47,028 bases of DNA from Paraclostridium bifermentans (GCF_019916025.1 NZ_CP079740.1:1-47028); one strand, 5' to 3'. Positions 31,559 through 41,181 are shown, numbered from the stretch's first letter. Notes: generated by a model not told the origin, from the letters alone. Translations and numbers: made by a program.

Positions 31559-31701
31559 TCTAATCCTTTGAACTTTTTAATTAAAAATAGATTAAAAATT
31601 ATAGTTGAGGATACTAAAATGTCCATAAGAATAGTAGAATTATCTACATGAAAAAAATACAATAAAACTAAAAGCAATTTTTTACAAAATAATATATTCA
31701 T
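31528..31701 (-). CDS. 57-residue membrane peptide
   Basis: GGAGG seven bases before ATG 31701 marks this start; an ATG eight codons upstream is in frame but lacks support. The peptide has one or two hydrophobic stretches (LLLVLLYFF and TIIFNLFLI) and a basic tail. The last codons fall in the terminator arm. Unrecognised and may be spurious. Confidence 0.35.
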   Translation of the reverse strand: MNILFCKKLLLVLLYFFHVDNSTILMDILVSSTIIFNLFLIKKFKGLEKNKKTPGFI

Positions 31702-31897
31702 TTTACCTCCACACTTAATACCCATAGAAATTAATTATTATTATAATAATATAGTAGCAATTAATTTATTAAATGCGTGTTAAAAAATTTGAAATTTTCA
31801 ATCTAATTACTAGGTATCTATAGTAGTTTTTAAAACTATTTATATATATGATTAAGTAATTCTAAAATTGGGTTGTAGATTCAAAATCATTAAAAAT

Positions 31898-31937
31898 ATT
31901 AAATATATATTAAATTTATATTAAATATATATTTAAT
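31898..31937. repeat. ATTAAAT/ATTTAAT repeats upstream of the UspA gene
   Basis: ATTAAATATATATTAAAT (31898-31915) and the full palindrome ATTAAATATATATTTAAT (31920-31937), matching the par-region 18-bp pattern. The remaining intergenic DNA (31702-32077) shows no ORF. Confidence 0.45.
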
Positions 31938-32077
31938 ATTATAAAACTATTAGAATTACAACTTTTATTTATAAATTAAATTAGTAAATATATATTTTTA
32001 ATAATAAAAATTAATGGGATAATTTGTTTAATTCAACATTTATATATGATAAAATTAAAATAAAAGGATGTGATTAT

Positions 32078-32491
32078 ATGCGAAGCATTTTAGTTCCTAT
32101 TGATGGTAGTGATAGAAGTCAAAAATCCTTAGATTTTATATTAAATGAATTTTCAAAAGAAAAGGTTAAGATAACCTTAATGTGTGTAAATGATGTTGTT
32201 TTAACTAACTTAACAAATCCAATGATTATAGATATGAAAGTAAAAGAATCTGAAAAAGAAATAAAAGGTATGCTAGATCGTTTAAAAAGTAAGCTACAAG
32301 GCTATGAAGTAAAAACTTATTATACAATAGGGGATGCAGGTCAAGAGATTATAGAAAAGTCAATAGATGGAAAGTTTGATTTAATTGTTATGACTAAATC
32401 AACTAAGAAAAACTTTATAGATTCAATAGGATCTGTAACTTTATATGTAGTTAAAAAATCTAAGTGTACTGTAGTTATAGTTCCAGAATAA
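32078..32491 (+). CDS. universal stress protein (UspA family)
   Basis: This 137-residue protein opens with MRSILVPIDGSDRSQKSLDF, the Usp nucleotide-binding start, and has the GDAGQEIIEKSIDGKFDLIVM core and a C-terminal SIGSVTLYVVKKSKCTVVIVP strand pair. The G-x2-G-x9-GS ATP-binding motif is only partly kept (STKKNFIDSIGSV), so nucleotide binding is uncertain. An earlier ATG at 32024 is in frame, but AAGGATG lies eight bases before ATG 32078. It is monocistronic. Confidence 0.85.
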   Translation: MRSILVPIDGSDRSQKSLDFILNEFSKEKVKITLMCVNDVVLTNLTNPMIIDMKVKESEKEIKGMLDRLKSKLQGYEVKTYYTIGDAGQEIIEKSIDGKFDLIVMTKSTKKNFIDSIGSVTLYVVKKSKCTVVIVPE

Positions 32492-32493
32492 AT

Positions 32494-32561
32494 TATTTTC
32501 ATTACAGATATAAAAAAAGGAGCATTTAAATGCTCCTTTTTTTATATCTGTAATGAAAATA
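32494..32561. terminator. 68-bp perfect palindrome between convergent genes
   Basis: Self-complementary without a mismatch, centred at 32527/32528, with apex GGAGCATTTAAATGCTCC and T-runs on both strands. It begins three bases after the UspA stop. Confidence 0.9.
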
Positions 32562-32562
32562 G

Positions 32563-33948
32563 CTATGCATTTGCATTAAATTTATCTAAAGCCATTAACT
32601 CTGTTAATTTCTTTCTCATTAGGATTAATAAAACTCCAAAAATGCTTACTACAATAGTAATTAACACGAATATCTTAGTATATCCCATAGTTTCTGTGAA
32701 ACCAGCAACTTTTCCTGAAATTAAGTTTGAGAAAAAGAAACTCATATACCATGCACCCATTGCAAGTGAGCTATATTTTTGTGGAGCTAATTTATTAAAC
32801 ATTGCCATTCCAATAGGAGATATACATAACTCCCCAACAGTTAATAAGAAGTAAGCTAAAAGAATAAATAGTATATTCATTTGTTTGCTTCCATCAAATA
32901 CTCCACCTAAAGTTTTTATCCCTAATATTACTGTAATAAATGCTGCAGCTGTAAGAAGCATACCTAGACCCATTTTAGAAGGAATAGATAGGTCTCCGTG
33001 CTTTGATTTAGATAGTTTAATCCATATACTACCTAGTACAGGAGATAATACAACACATAATATTCCATTGAAAGATGTTAACCATGGAACCGGAATTACG
33101 AAACTTCCTAAATTTCTATTTACTAACTCATTTGATAATAATGTAAATGATGTTGATGTTTGATACCATGCAGTCCAAAATAAAACAACAAATATAAATA
33201 AAACACCCATTGCTTTTAATCTGTTTTTTTCAACTTGAGTAAGAGCATTATCTGCACTTTTTTTATTAGACTTGTTTTCTTTATCATAAACTGGATATTT
33301 ACCTTTTTCACCTAACCATTTTGGAGATAGAACTATAAGTAAAAAGCAAACAATAAACATTGCGATAGCAGCCATTAAAAAAATATATTTATATCCATAC
33401 GCTGCTATTTCTCCATCAGATGTTAATTTGGCAAACCATTTATCTGATATAAAACCAGCTATAATAGGGCCAAAGAAAGAACCTATATTTATAAACATAT
33501 AAAAAATACTGTAAGCAGCATCTTTTTTTGATAACTCATCTTGATCATATAAAGTACCTACAAGAGAACTTATCTGCCCCTTAAAGAATGCTCCTGCTAT
33601 TACGAGTACTATTAACCCAGACCATACACTTGCTATATTTGGCTTTGCAAAAAATAAAAGTATATATCCACATGCAGTAATAAAAGATCCTAGTATAAGT
33701 GACTTTTGTATTCCAAGCCACTTGTCTGATATATATCCCCCTATTAAAGAACCCATATAGTTTATTCCTTGATATAAACCTATAATTGCAGTTGCTTTTG
33801 CTACGCTTAAACCTAATCCATTTTGACTAATATCTGCTGTAAAAAATAATATTAGAATAGATGACACTGCATAGCCTGCATAACTTTGAAGAGCAATAGA
33901 TATATTTGCTAGCCAAAGTCCCATTGGATGTTTTACCTTTTGATCCAT
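32563..33948 (-). CDS. POT-family proton-dependent oligopeptide transporter
   Basis: This is a 461-residue MFS-fold protein with about 13-14 helices. The POT signature is visible in the first half: GLYQGINYMGSLIGGYISDKWLG and the later IFYMFINIGSFFGPIIAGFI (PTR2 FYxxINxG motif). These import di- and tripeptides with protons. GGGAGGGG precedes the ATG. The gene stands alone between a palindromic terminator and a 600-bp spacer. Confidence 0.92.
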   Translation of the reverse strand: MDQKVKHPMGLWLANISIALQSYAGYAVSSILILFFTADISQNGLGLSVAKATAIIGLYQGINYMGSLIGGYISDKWLGIQKSLILGSFITACGYILLFFAKPNIASVWSGLIVLVIAGAFFKGQISSLVGTLYDQDELSKKDAAYSIFYMFINIGSFFGPIIAGFISDKWFAKLTSDGEIAAYGYKYIFLMAAIAMFIVCFLLIVLSPKWLGEKGKYPVYDKENKSNKKSADNALTQVEKNRLKAMGVLFIFVVLFWTAWYQTSTSFTLLSNELVNRNLGSFVIPVPWLTSFNGILCVVLSPVLGSIWIKLSKSKHGDLSIPSKMGLGMLLTAAAFITVILGIKTLGGVFDGSKQMNILFILLAYFLLTVGELCISPIGMAMFNKLAPQKYSSLAMGAWYMSFFFSNLISGKVAGFTETMGYTKIFVLITIVVSIFGVLLILMRKKLTELMALDKFNANA

Positions 33949-34371
33949 AATTAAAAACCCCTCCCCATATTAATTAGTCTCTAATTATATAATATCACTA
34001 TAGATAACAATATTTAATTATTTTTTTACATAATTTTACAATAAAATATATTAAAATATTTTTATATTTAATATTTTTCTTAATAAACTTTTATTTTTAC
34101 AAATTTAAAAGTCTCTATAGATTTAGTGGTAATTTTGCAGTTAATTTCAGCTGATTGAATTAAGTTTATTTAAAGTAGTTTTATATAATATAAAGGTTGA
34201 AGTATCAACTAAGCACTAAAGGATTTAATTAAGTTATCTAACTATTAAAAATAAATGAAAAAGTATTTACATACTTAATTTAGAGTAGTACTTATTTTTA
34301 AATAGATACTACTATAATTACGTTTCTATAAAAGTATCTTATTTAAGAATGATATAAGTATTAAGTGGGGG
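33949..34371. other. noncoding spacer upstream of the POT gene
   Basis: AT-rich, no supported ORF, no strong hairpin. It holds the POT promoter on the minus strand, which I could not place. Confidence 0.35.
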
Positions 34372-34419
34372 TTAAGCATAAAAAATGGAAGACAATTGTC
34401 CTCCATTTTTTTATGCTTA
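34372..34419. terminator. hairpin with a near-perfect GGAGGACA-type apex
   Basis: 24-bp arms with one mismatch and one extra T (apex GGAAGACAATTGTCCTCC). It lies 150 bases downstream of the MASE3-like kinase on the minus strand; T-runs occur on both strands. Between it and the kinase stop is the second GGCGAAGTCATT element (34512-34527). Confidence 0.7.
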
Positions 34420-34566
34420 AGAAAACTATACTTAAATAATGCTTGTATATAATCTGTGAAGTATATTAATATCAATATTTTTTAGAAAGTAAAAATATTG
34501 GTATTATAAGTAATGGGCGAAGTCATTAGAGAGATGAGTGAAGCGAATTTTTTACTTAAATATATG

Positions 34567-36534
34567 TTAAGTTACAACTTCATATATATCGGAAAGCTCT
34601 AACTCAGCGTTATATGAATTTATATTATATATAGAAGGACAACAGTTTTCAATTATTACATTTGGTAAAAATATTGTAAATGAACTCCCTTTATTTAAAT
34701 CACTTTCAACAGTAATAACTCCATCATGAAGATTTATTAAAGATTTAACAATACTTAATCCTATTCCGCTTCCTTCATTTGACCTAGTAAATGACTTATC
34801 TATTTGGACAAACTTATCAAAAATAACCTCTTGGTTTTCTTTAGATATACCAATTCCCTCATCTCTTACTACAATCTTAGTCCATTGATCATCTATGTTT
34901 AAATTTACTAAAATAGAAGACCCTTTATTAGAAAATTTAATTGAGTTTGATAGCAAATTTAATATAGAGCGTTCAATCATATAAGCATCGCACTTTATAA
35001 TATGCTCTTCTTCTTCAGTATCAAACTGTATAGTTATACCTTTCGATAAAGCATATTCAATTACAGATAAGGTTACGTCTTCTACAATAGACACTATATT
35101 ATAATTTTTAAACTTTACAGTAAGTGTACCTAGGTCTATTTCAGATAAATCCATGATATTATTTACTAGTCTTGTCATCCTCTGACAGTTTGTACGTAAT
35201 ATTTTGCTATATTTGTTGTATATAGCATTAAAGTCTATTGCACTTTTTACACTAAAACTATCTAACAATTGAATGGATGAATAAAGTAAATTAATTGGAG
35301 TCTTTAATTCATGCGAAATATTAGCTATAAATTCAGTTTTTTCTTTATCATAAGTTTTAAGTTTTTTTACTTCGAGTTCTTTCTTAACGACATTTGATAT
35401 ATCTATATATGTAACTGCAATCTCTTTTTTATTACTTTTTGAATTTATTGTTTGAACACAGCAATCTAAAGTAATATTTCTATCTTCAATTTTTATTACC
35501 CCTCTCCAACAATTATTTAAATTTAAGGATTTTATAATTTCATCATATTCCTTTGATTTGTAAATTTTATCTTTTAAAAGTATATTTAATTTATCAAGGT
35601 CATCAACACATGAATAATAATCTCTAACTTTTTTATTAGCATATAATAAGTTTGCGTTTTCATCGAAAATTAACATAAAACTATGTTTGTCATTTTCTGA
35701 TAAGTTATAAAATAAGTTTAAATTATTATTTAATACTTTGGTTTTAGACATATAAATAAACAATTCAATTAACGCTCCTATAATTACTATAAAAAAACAA
35801 ATATACGTTAATGATATGGATACCAATTTATTATAAAATGTTAATCGAGTTGATATATGTATAGCATAAATTGCTTTTATCGCAAGTATGAAGATACTAG
35901 AGCTTAGAACTACAAATATAGACTCTTTATCATTTATTGACTTAAAAAACAAAGCACCTGAACAAATAATATATGCTAAAGTTAAAAAAGTATTATAAAT
36001 TAAAAATGTATTTGAATTAAATTCATTATTATAAATAAATAACTTTCTTTCAAAAGTACCTAAAATTGTGGTTAAACATATAACAATAAATATTGAAAGA
36101 TATTTGTTATTAATTATCACTGAACTTATTCTATTAATTGGAAGTACTGCAAGCATAAGTAGAAAAACTCTAAGTATAGATGAAGATATAACTACATATA
36201 GGGATGAAGATAGCTCCTTTGAGTAATAAGGTAGATAATCTATATGCCCAAATAAAATTCCGACTGACAAACCAACAAACATTAATAAAACTAAAAAAAT
36301 ACTTTCATTTTTTGTTCTATTGTAAGAAACTAAACAACTACCTATGGCTAGTAAGGAAATAAGAAAATTAAAAAATTTTATGAAATGCAACGTTGATTGT
36401 AGATAACTTGATTCAATATTTTCTTTTAAAAATACATTTAAAATAATGATAATAGATAATGTTAGCATGCTTAAAACAACATATACCAATAAATTATTTT
36501 TGTTGATTGTGTATTCTTTATCTATTATTTCCAT
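34567..36534 (-). CDS. sensor histidine kinase with MASE3-like membrane domain and PAS
   Basis: This 655-residue protein has residues 18-265 forming seven to eight membrane helices that resemble the MASE3 sensory domain. A PAS-like domain follows at about 280-385 (MLIFDENANLLYANKKVRDYY), then HisKA with FIANISHELKTPINLLYSS, N-box LLSNSIKFSNKG, G1 DEGIGISKENQ, F-box and G2 EGSGIGLSIVKSLINLH. GGAGG precedes the ATG. No response regulator is adjacent, so it is an orphan kinase. Confidence 0.88.
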   Translation of the reverse strand: MEIIDKEYTINKNNLLVYVVLSMLTLSIIIILNVFLKENIESSYLQSTLHFIKFFNFLISLLAIGSCLVSYNRTKNESIFLVLLMFVGLSVGILFGHIDYLPYYSKELSSSLYVVISSSILRVFLLMLAVLPINRISSVIINNKYLSIFIVICLTTILGTFERKLFIYNNEFNSNTFLIYNTFLTLAYIICSGALFFKSINDKESIFVVLSSSIFILAIKAIYAIHISTRLTFYNKLVSISLTYICFFIVIIGALIELFIYMSKTKVLNNNLNLFYNLSENDKHSFMLIFDENANLLYANKKVRDYYSCVDDLDKLNILLKDKIYKSKEYDEIIKSLNLNNCWRGVIKIEDRNITLDCCVQTINSKSNKKEIAVTYIDISNVVKKELEVKKLKTYDKEKTEFIANISHELKTPINLLYSSIQLLDSFSVKSAIDFNAIYNKYSKILRTNCQRMTRLVNNIMDLSEIDLGTLTVKFKNYNIVSIVEDVTLSVIEYALSKGITIQFDTEEEEHIIKCDAYMIERSILNLLSNSIKFSNKGSSILVNLNIDDQWTKIVVRDEGIGISKENQEVIFDKFVQIDKSFTRSNEGSGIGLSIVKSLINLHDGVITVESDLNKGSSFTIFLPNVIIENCCPSIYNINSYNAELELSDIYEVVT

Positions 36535-36872
36535 TATAATACCTCCAACTTTTTATATAAATCCTAACATAAAAATATATTTTATTTTGTCGTTTTTTGT
36601 TTACATTTACGAAATATTTTTTATAATGTCAAAGTTGAAAAATATCAAATAAAGTTTGATATAGACAGTTGTTATTGTTTATATCTTAAATCCGTATAGT
36701 TTCTAAATATATTAAAGACAATTAGTATTTGAAGTTAAAATACAAAAACATAATATTAATTTCAAATTACCTTTTATAAAAAATATAGATTTAAAAATCA
36801 TTTAAAACATTTTAAAAAAAGATTAAATATATTTTAAAAGATTAGGAACTTAAACATCTCCATTCATTAAGG
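36535..36872. other. noncoding spacer upstream of the MASE3-like kinase
   Basis: AT-rich with no supported ORF. It contains the kinase promoter (minus strand), not clearly identifiable. Confidence 0.35.
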
Positions 36873-36954
36873 ATAATCCAAGAAATTTAATAAAAAAGCT
36901 AGCTGGAGGACAAATGTCCTCCAGCTAGCTTTTTTATTAAATTTCTTGGATTAT
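36873..36954. terminator. 82-bp inverted repeat with 40-bp perfect arms, GGAGGACA apex
   Basis: Arms 36873-36912 and 36915-36954 with two central bases. The apex is GGAGGACAAATGTCCTCC. The right arm covers the last six codons of the lipoprotein gene, and T-runs exist on both strands. Confidence 0.88.
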
Positions 36955-37500
36955 TTCATTATTATTTTTGTCAAAATACTTACAATTTACGTAAGAAGAT
37001 TTTTTGCTTAATAAATCATTACTGACAACAATCATAGATGGACGATCTAGTTTAAATGATTCCTTACACTTATATGTATCATTTATTGTAATTTCTACAT
37101 GAGAAACTTTAGAACCATCAGATATTAAGACAAAAGCATTACTACTTTTAGAAGCACCGTTGTATGTATTATAATTAACTAAAAAATTTTCAACTCCAAG
37201 TGTTTCTTTTTTTTTCGTAGAGTATCTAACATCGCTCAATATATAGTTACCTTTTTTATTTTTTTCACATATAACAACCCCATTATTATATTTACTTGAA
37301 AATCCTACAATCTTAGAGTTTTGAATATAAGTATTATCTACAATGGATATATCTTCTTTACTTGGCGAATTTATTAATTTAGAGCCTATTAAGTATTGCT
37401 TAATAGATTCATCAGTATTGCCAGGTATTTTAGTATAAGTACATCCTGTAATAGTAAAACTTGAGATTATTAATATTATAAAAATTATTTGTTTTTTCAA
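36937..37500 (-). CDS. lipoprotein of unknown function
   Basis: This 187-residue protein has a lipoprotein signal: basic start, hydrophobic IIFIILIISSF and lipobox TITGC (Cys20). The mature part is beta-rich with no known domain. The start is TTG with GGGGG eight bases upstream. The C-terminus (NNEIIQEI) is encoded within the arm of the palindrome at 36873-36954. It is monocistronic. Confidence 0.7.
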   Translation of the reverse strand: MKKQIIFIILIISSFTITGCTYTKIPGNTDESIKQYLIGSKLINSPSKEDISIVDNTYIQNSKIVGFSSKYNNGVVICEKNKKGNYILSDVRYSTKKKETLGVENFLVNYNTYNGASKSSNAFVLISDGSKVSHVEITINDTYKCKESFKLDRPSMIVVSNDLLSKKSSYVNCKYFDKNNNEIIQEI

Positions 37501-37634
37501 TTACATCCCCCGTAAATTCAAATTTATCTATTTATCCACTCACTCCAACTAACATTTAATATCGGCATTATGAGTTAAAATTTAAGAAGTTGATTGATTT
37601 AATTTGTTAATTAAGTTAACAGATAATTTTTATA

Positions 37635-37682
37635 ATGAAATATAATAATACTTGATTTTAAGTCTATGTTATTATATTTCAT
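37635..37682 (-). terminator. hairpin at the end of the YbjQ-like gene
   Basis: 14-bp perfect arms ATGAAATATAATAA and complement with a 20-nt loop; the right arm covers the stop region. A weak T-tract follows on the minus strand. Confidence 0.55.
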
Positions 37683-38202
37683 AGTTGATTAAATCAGCTT
37701 TTACAATAGTTCCTTCAATAAAAACACCAAACATATTATCTCCAATATCCATATAACTTGACTTTACGCCAACAATTGCATTTCCACCTAGTAAGGCTCC
37801 TTTAAATCTTAATATATCAAAGGCTTCTTGTTTTGCTTTAGCAAGGCTATTTTCATACCCACTAGCTCTACCACCTACTAAGTCAGTAATACTTGATATA
37901 AAGTCAGTAACAACCCCTGTTCCGATTATTACCTCAGAACTTTCTATTCCTAAGTACTCACTTATCTTATAGCCTTCTAATGAAGGTGTTGTTGATAGTA
38001 TAATGTTTTTGCAAATTGATTTTGCTTTTTTACATTCTTCTTCATACTTATCTAGTTCTTCAGTTTTTCTTTGATTTTCAATTGCTAAAATTGCTTCATT
38101 TTTACTCTCCTTACATTTGGGGCATATATCATCACCCCAAAATCTACCAAGGACCTCACCGCATTCATTACATTTTCTAGTTGATTTTTCTAAAAAAGCC
38201 AT
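37672..38202 (-). CDS. zinc-ribbon plus YbjQ/UPF0145-domain protein
   Basis: Residues 11-35 hold a zinc ribbon, CNECGEVLGRFWGDDICPKC. Residues about 70-176 form a YbjQ (UPF0145, DUF74) domain with ISEYLGIESSEVIIGTGVVTD, a helix AKAKQEAFDILRFKGALLGGNAIVGV, and the final FVIEG-like GVFIEGTIVKA. YbjQ proteins form pentameric barrels and were once proposed to bind metals; the role is not established. GAGGGGG precedes the ATG. Confidence 0.82.
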   Translation of the reverse strand: MAFLEKSTRKCNECGEVLGRFWGDDICPKCKESKNEAILAIENQRKTEELDKYEEECKKAKSICKNIILSTTPSLEGYKISEYLGIESSEVIIGTGVVTDFISSITDLVGGRASGYENSLAKAKQEAFDILRFKGALLGGNAIVGVKSSYMDIGDNMFGVFIEGTIVKADLINYEI

Positions 38203-38301
38203 AATAATATCCCCCTCAAAACTTTGTATATAATCCTAATTTTACAACAATTTTAAATATATTTATGTATCAAAAAAAGTACACCTTTATAAATTTTAAT
38301 A

Positions 38302-38967
38302 TTAAAACGTTTTGTCTTTCCATAATAAATGCTTTTCACCTGAAATACCGTCCGTATAATATATCTCAACATGCTTATAAATTTTCTTTGTATCTGGATG
38401 TTCTACATCAACACAATCCACATAATCATTTAAAGTAAAAACAGAATAATTTTTAAGATTTGGTTTAGTAAATGTTGTGTAAGGAGTCTTTGTTAGCCAT
38501 AAGTTAATTGATTGATATATTGTATCATCAGTTTCTTTTATAGTCTTTTCAGTAGATTTAACTAAATTATTAGCAGGACCAGTGTAGATTATATTTTTTT
38601 CAGGACCAAACTCATCGATTTTAATAGATACATCTTTATATAAAATAACATCTTCATGTTTAAATATATAAAGTCCAAGTAATACAAAAACTATAGTTAT
38701 AAAAATACAGCTAATAGATACTAGTTTTATATTTCTTTTTAATAAAGAACTCTTAATTTTTTTTAATATATCTATTTCTGAATTATTATCTGAATTAGTA
38801 TGAGGCTCAATTAAGAACATAGACTCTCTCATTATATTTAAATCGCGTAGACATTCATCACAAGAGTGTATATGTATATTTATTAATTCCTTGCTTTTCT
38901 CACTACATATGTTATCTATATACAAAGGAAGCAAGTCTTGAATTATTTCACAATCAACTTTTTTCAT
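38302..38967 (-). CDS. zf-HC2 anti-sigma factor
   Basis: The N-terminal zinc-binding anti-sigma motif H-x3-C-x2-C is at His32, Cys36 and Cys39, followed by a membrane helix (about 78-98) and an outer domain of about 120 residues. The start overlaps the ECF sigma gene by 14 bases, the classic sigma/anti-sigma arrangement. The domain outside the cell would sense an envelope signal; its fold is not recognised. Confidence 0.88.
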   Translation of the reverse strand: MKKVDCEIIQDLLPLYIDNICSEKSKELINIHIHSCDECLRDLNIMRESMFLIEPHTNSDNNSEIDILKKIKSSLLKRNIKLVSISCIFITIVFVLLGLYIFKHEDVILYKDVSIKIDEFGPEKNIIYTGPANNLVKSTEKTIKETDDTIYQSINLWLTKTPYTTFTKPNLKNYSVFTLNDYVDCVDVEHPDTKKIYKHVEIYYTDGISGEKHLLWKDKTF

Positions 38968-39448
38968 AAATGTTCACCTCCATGTTTTTTCTGATTTTTA
39001 ATTTTGCTCTATGATATGTAACTCTTGCCCAACTTTCACTTTTTGAATGAATTTTGGCTATTTCTAAAAAAGAAAGTTCTCCAAATGTTCTTAGACAAAA
39101 AACTTCTTTATATACATTTTCAAGTTTATCTATTTCCTTATGAACTTCGGATACATTTTCTTGTAAAATTAAATTATCTTCTAAGTAACTAATGCTATTT
39201 GTTTCACATATATCTATTTCACATTGTTTTTTAAGCTTTTTTAAATATGAAAAATAAGTATTTTTGCCTATTTGGCATAACCATGATCTTACATTGCATT
39301 GACCTTTGAAATTTTTTAGGTTTTTTAATGCTTTAAAAAATGTTTCTTGTGTTATATCTTCAGCTATTTCAGTATTTTTACAAATAGATAATATATACCT
39401 ATAAACATACTTGAAATGTTGGTTGTATAAATTTTCAAAATCATTCAA
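38954..39448 (-). CDS. ECF sigma factor
   Basis: This is a 164-residue sigma-70 factor with region 2 (IAEDITQETFFKALKNL and the GQCNVRSWLCQIGKNTYFSYLKK segment) and region 4 (FCLRTFGELSFLEIAKIHSKSESWARVTYHRAKLKIRK). The normal ECF length and the overlapping zf-HC2 gene contrast with the membrane-fused sigma at 152-1516. GGAGG precedes the ATG. It lies back to back with a flavodoxin gene, 138 bases away. Confidence 0.9.
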   Translation of the reverse strand: MNDFENLYNQHFKYVYRYILSICKNTEIAEDITQETFFKALKNLKNFKGQCNVRSWLCQIGKNTYFSYLKKLKKQCEIDICETNSISYLEDNLILQENVSEVHKEIDKLENVYKEVFCLRTFGELSFLEIAKIHSKSESWARVTYHRAKLKIRKNMEVNIYEKS

Positions 39449-39586
39449 AGTAGAATCCTCCTTACATAAATGAGACTTCTAAAAGCTACTTTCGTTACAA
39501 AAAATTTAAAATAACTTAAATTTATATAGATAATAATTATAACTTATATATCTGATATAATTATCCATATATAAGGAGGAGAGCAC

Positions 39587-40069
39587 ATGAAAAATTTAGT
39601 AGTTTACTATTCATTAGAGGGTAATACGAAGTTAATAGCAGAATTTATAGCTAAAGAAATTGGCGCAGACATAATAGAATTAAAACCTAAAAAAGAATTT
39701 CCATCTTCAGGATTTAGAAAGTATGTATGGGGAGGTAAGAGTGTAATATTTAAGCAAAAACCAGAACTTATGAATAAGGAAATTGATATAAGTAAATATG
39801 ATAATATATTTTTAGGTACTCCTGTATGGGCTGGAACTTATGCAGCTCCATTTAATACTTTTTTAGATATTAGTACTATAAATAATAAGAATATAGCTTT
39901 ATTTGCTTGCCATGGAGGTGGTGGAAGTGAGAAGTGTTTCGCTAACTTCAAAAAAGAACTTTCAGAAAATATGTTTATAGGGAATATCGAATTAGTAGAT
40001 CCATTAAAAAAAGAAACGGATAGTTCATTAGACAAGGTTAAGGAATGGCTTCAAACATTAAACATATAA
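39587..40069 (+). CDS. flavodoxin-family protein
   Basis: This 160-residue flavodoxin fold has the FMN phosphate loop YYSLEGNTKLIAEFI (8-22), the isoalloxazine-contact segment LGTPVWAGTYAAPFNTFL and a third loop FACHGGGGSEKC. AGGAGG precedes the ATG. An electron carrier or quinone/flavin reductase; the partner is unknown. Confidence 0.85.
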   Translation: MKNLVVYYSLEGNTKLIAEFIAKEIGADIIELKPKKEFPSSGFRKYVWGGKSVIFKQKPELMNKEIDISKYDNIFLGTPVWAGTYAAPFNTFLDISTINNKNIALFACHGGGGSEKCFANFKKELSENMFIGNIELVDPLKKETDSSLDKVKEWLQTLNI

Positions 40070-40269
40070 AATATGCATTTAAAACTTTGATATATATTTA
40101 GTTATAGCCTGAGTAAAACTCTTAAAAGAATATACTTTATAAAATAATGGTAATTTGTTTAATTTTAGTGCGAAAAATACAAATTTTACTACAATTTAAA
40201 ACTTGTGTGACAATTTTGTGATACCATATATATTGAGGGGTTATAGAATTTTAGGGGGAGATGATATAA

Positions 40270-40533
40270 TTGCTTTTTGAAGATTCAAGTGAAAATAAAG
40301 AGCTTATTAAATATGTGGTGAATTTTTTCAAAAAACCTTTATATGTTAATATGGCTATTTCATCTATTTTATGTTTTGAAAGTTCATGTTTTTTAATACT
40401 AAAGTTAGTGCATAAAGAAACTGATGATATATTATTTTCTGCATTTTACACAACTTTATTTTTAATTTATACAACATGGACATGGAGTTCGTTTGCATAT
40501 GAAATAAAGGAAAAAAGACATAGACTATATTAA
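40270..40533 (+). CDS. small two-helix membrane protein
   Basis: This 87-residue protein has a soluble start (LFEDSSENKELIKYVVNFF), two membrane helices (about 28-46 and 56-74) and a basic end. The start is TTG at 40270 with GGGGGAG about ten bases before; the ATG at 40261 hits a stop at once. Unrecognised. The gene ends just before a 58-bp perfect palindrome. Confidence 0.5.
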   Translation: MLFEDSSENKELIKYVVNFFKKPLYVNMAISSILCFESSCFLILKLVHKETDDILFSAFYTTLFLIYTTWTWSSFAYEIKEKRHRLY

Positions 40534-40546
40534 AAACTAAAATATA

Positions 40547-40604
40547 AAAATAAAAGGTATGTAAATTGAATATTATAATATTCAATTTACATACCTTTTA
40601 TTTT
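40547..40604. terminator. 58-bp perfect palindrome between convergent genes
   Basis: Self-complementary without a mismatch, centred at 40575/40576 (apex AATATTATAATATT), with T-runs on both strands. It separates the gene at 40270 from the acetyltransferase gene. Confidence 0.88.
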
Positions 40605-40662
40605 AACAAACATAAGGAAATTTAAATTGTATTTAATAGTAATATATATCTGAGCTATTAAA

Positions 40663-41181
40663 TCAATTAAAGTGTTCATATTCGATTTCAGGAGAATCAT
40701 TAAGATATGAGGCACTATTAAGTAGCCTCATACATATAAAAACAACAGGTTTTCCAAATGAAATATTTGCTTCTCTAGAAAATTCAATAAAACCTATTTT
40801 TTTATATAACTTTATAGCTCTCTTATTAAAATCAGCAACTCTTAAACAAATATCTCCTCTATATAAAAAGGTAGTCCTTCCGAAATGAATACATTCTTTT
40901 ATGAAGTCTAACCCCAGTCCTTTACCAGTATCTTCAGGTCTTATACCAAGTCCAATTTCCATAAAGTTTGCTCTAAAGGTATACTCATATATACCAAATA
41001 ATTTATCATTAGAATCGAATACAGAAAAGTAAAAGCTATTATTATCTTCAAATATTTCATCAATAGTTTCTTTTATACCTTCTTCTGGGATATTATAAAA
41101 ATCATAAGGATATTCATATTTCCAGTTTATATATGTGTAAACCTGAAGTTCATCCATTTCTAATATTTTTCTTTTATACAT
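40663..41181 (-). CDS. GNAT-family N-acetyltransferase
   Basis: This 172-residue GNAT fold has motif A in LGIRPEDTGKGLGLDFIKECI (acetyl-CoA pyrophosphate loop R/Q-x-x-G-x-G/A as TGKGLG) and the C-terminal LRVADFNKRAIKLYKKIGFIE typical of the family. GGAGG six bases before ATG 41181 sets the start; an ATG twelve codons upstream is in frame but unsupported. The substrate is unknown. Confidence 0.85.
   Translation of the reverse strand: MYKRKILEMDELQVYTYINWKYEYPYDFYNIPEEGIKETIDEIFEDNNSFYFSVFDSNDKLFGIYEYTFRANFMEIGLGIRPEDTGKGLGLDFIKECIHFGRTTFLYRGDICLRVADFNKRAIKLYKKIGFIEFSREANISFGKPVVFICMRLLNSASYLNDSPEIEYEHFN

Noticed and set aside
34380-34420. 11-codon ORF inside the hairpin at 34372-34419
   Set aside because: The Shine-Dalgarno-like GGGGG is too far from the ATG and the codons simply spell the palindrome.
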